Shown here in pieces: positions 33,511 to 34,129 of a stretch of 34,129 nt of DNA (position 1 is the stretch's first letter; the number at the start of each line of letters is the position of its first letter). Position numbers and translations under genes: made by a program. The notes beneath the pieces are model-generated. The model saw nothing but the letters and a program-made list of their open reading frames with translations, was not told the DNA's origin and did no database searches. This stretch comes from a virus. The stretch covers positions 1 to 34,129 of the IMG/VR virus record IMGVR_UViG_3300017764_000034; one strand, 5' to 3'.

Positions 33511-34051
33511 GTTAGCTCTGCTACTAGAGGTAGACGTAATACCTACGACGCCTACCGGGGTCCTCGTCGCTACATGCGCGGCTCTCGGCTCGCCCGTCTC
33601 CGAGCTTAGTAAGGTCGCCGTAGAGGAGCCGTCTACGTTACGCTCGGCGGTAGTAGACGGAGGCTCCTTACCTCTATCTACAGTCGTAGCGCTCTCTACG
33701 TGGCTCCCTTGTTTATGGTGGCGCACGCTATACCGAGAAGGGTTAGAGGTCTCTACCGAAGAGAGGGAGCTATACGCGGTCGCTATGCTTTCGGACTCTT
33801 TGCCTTATGTCCCTATCGATTGGTCTTTAGACTTCGCTAGCGCCTTCGTCCTCGACGAGAAGAGGGTGCCCTTAGATTGGCCAATAGGTAAACGGGGAGA
33901 GAATAACGGAAGAGCAAAGCTAACGCGAGATAAGGTAGAGGATATACGCGCTAGGTTCGCGCGCGGTCGTTCTTCTTTGCGTAAGCTTGCTAAGATATAC
34001 GGCGTATCTCCGTCGCTTATTCACCGAATAGTAAGGGGGGAGGCGTGGTAA
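33503..34051 (+). CDS. Protein with C-terminal HTH, unknown N-terminal domain
   Basis: In this 182-aa protein, residues about 138-182 (RAKLTRDKVEDIRARF, then SLRKLAKIYGVSPSLIHRIVRG) form a resolvase-like helix-turn-helix. Such HTH ends are also found on phage HNH proteins, but no HNH motif is seen here. Residues 1-130 are helical and hydrophobic/acidic (TPTGVLVATCAALGSPVSELSKVAVEEPSTLR), with Trp-rich CLWWRTLYREG. It is the last gene in the window. It may be a late regulator or packaging-site protein, since the non-coding ends follow. Confidence 0.65.
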   Translation: MNRLALLLEVDVIPTTPTGVLVATCAALGSPVSELSKVAVEEPSTLRSAVVDGGSLPLSTVVALSTWLPCLWWRTLYREGLEVSTEERELYAVAMLSDSLPYVPIDWSLDFASAFVLDEKRVPLDWPIGKRGENNGRAKLTRDKVEDIRARFARGRSSLRKLAKIYGVSPSLIHRIVRGEAW

Positions 34052-34129
34052 TAGCCGCAAAACCTACGCAAAAGGCGTTCAAAACGAGCCATGCCCCCCC
34101 TCTAATCTACAGGCGAGAGGCGCCGAGCC
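34052..34129. other. Non-coding right end
   Basis: No gene is seen. The stretch has A-rich parts (CAAAACCTACGCAAAAGGCG) and ends in GAGGCGCCGAGCC, which contains the palindrome GGCGCC. No direct terminal repeat with the left end is visible. A cos or pac site is possible here but unproven. Confidence 0.4.

Overview
The window reads as a complete or nearly complete genome of a tailed double-stranded DNA phage with siphovirus-type organisation. It has a portal, an HK97-type capsid gene, a tail tube protein, tail assembly chaperones with a likely -1 frameshift, a long tape measure protein and tail-tip proteins, but no tail sheath or contractile baseplate genes. I see no integrase, tRNA, rRNA, IS element or CRISPR array, so nothing argues for lysogeny. 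DNA is moderately GC-rich and genes are packed tightly, with many TAATG, ATGA and GTGA stop/start overlaps. A transmembrane plus coiled-coil protein followed by a lipobox protein points to a Gram-negative (two-membrane) host. The host genus cannot be named from the sequence. The four-base word GATC is almost absent (four copies found by eye, all inside TGATCAC), which suggests selection by a GATC-cutting host.

Layout. (1) 1-2356: a possible small terminase subunit (+), then a small HTH protein (-) and the large terminase (-). terL is thus inverted relative to the structural operon. (2) 2407-18869: rightward morphogenesis operon: portal, a basic minor protein, a pair of small paralogs, scaffold-like protein, major capsid protein, connector and tail-completion proteins, tail tube, chaperones, tape measure and four or five tail-tip proteins. 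(3) 18926-21074: a small beta-rich protein, endolysin, spanin-like and holin/lipoprotein-like membrane proteins and two small unknowns. (4) 21118-23385: an accessory module of three genes that share a stem-loop plus Shine-Dalgarno leader. Two of them carry copies of one unrecognised domain, and one copy is joined by a (GAGACC)10 repeat. A second small HTH protein closes the module. (5) 29306 down to 23359 (-): replication and recombination operon: small unknown, Cas4/RecB-like Fe-S nuclease, SNF2-type helicase, an ssDNA-binding-like protein and family A DNA polymerase. (6) 29429-34051 (+): SLT transglycosylase, HTH protein, primase-helicase, a 340-bp non-coding region with nested dyads that looks like a replication origin, VRR-NUC nuclease and an HTH protein.

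How it fits together. A 25-bp palindrome at 29375-29399 contains a TTGACA on each strand and probably controls both replication arms. The primase-helicase, helicase, polymerase and nucleases would replicate DNA from the candidate origin at 32756-33067. The structural operon builds capsid and tail, with extra expression points in front of the capsid gene and the 111-aa protein, where the same GTGATCACTCG element occurs. The lysis genes follow the tail genes. The most unusual parts are the origin-like region, the leader-linked accessory module and the GATC depletion.
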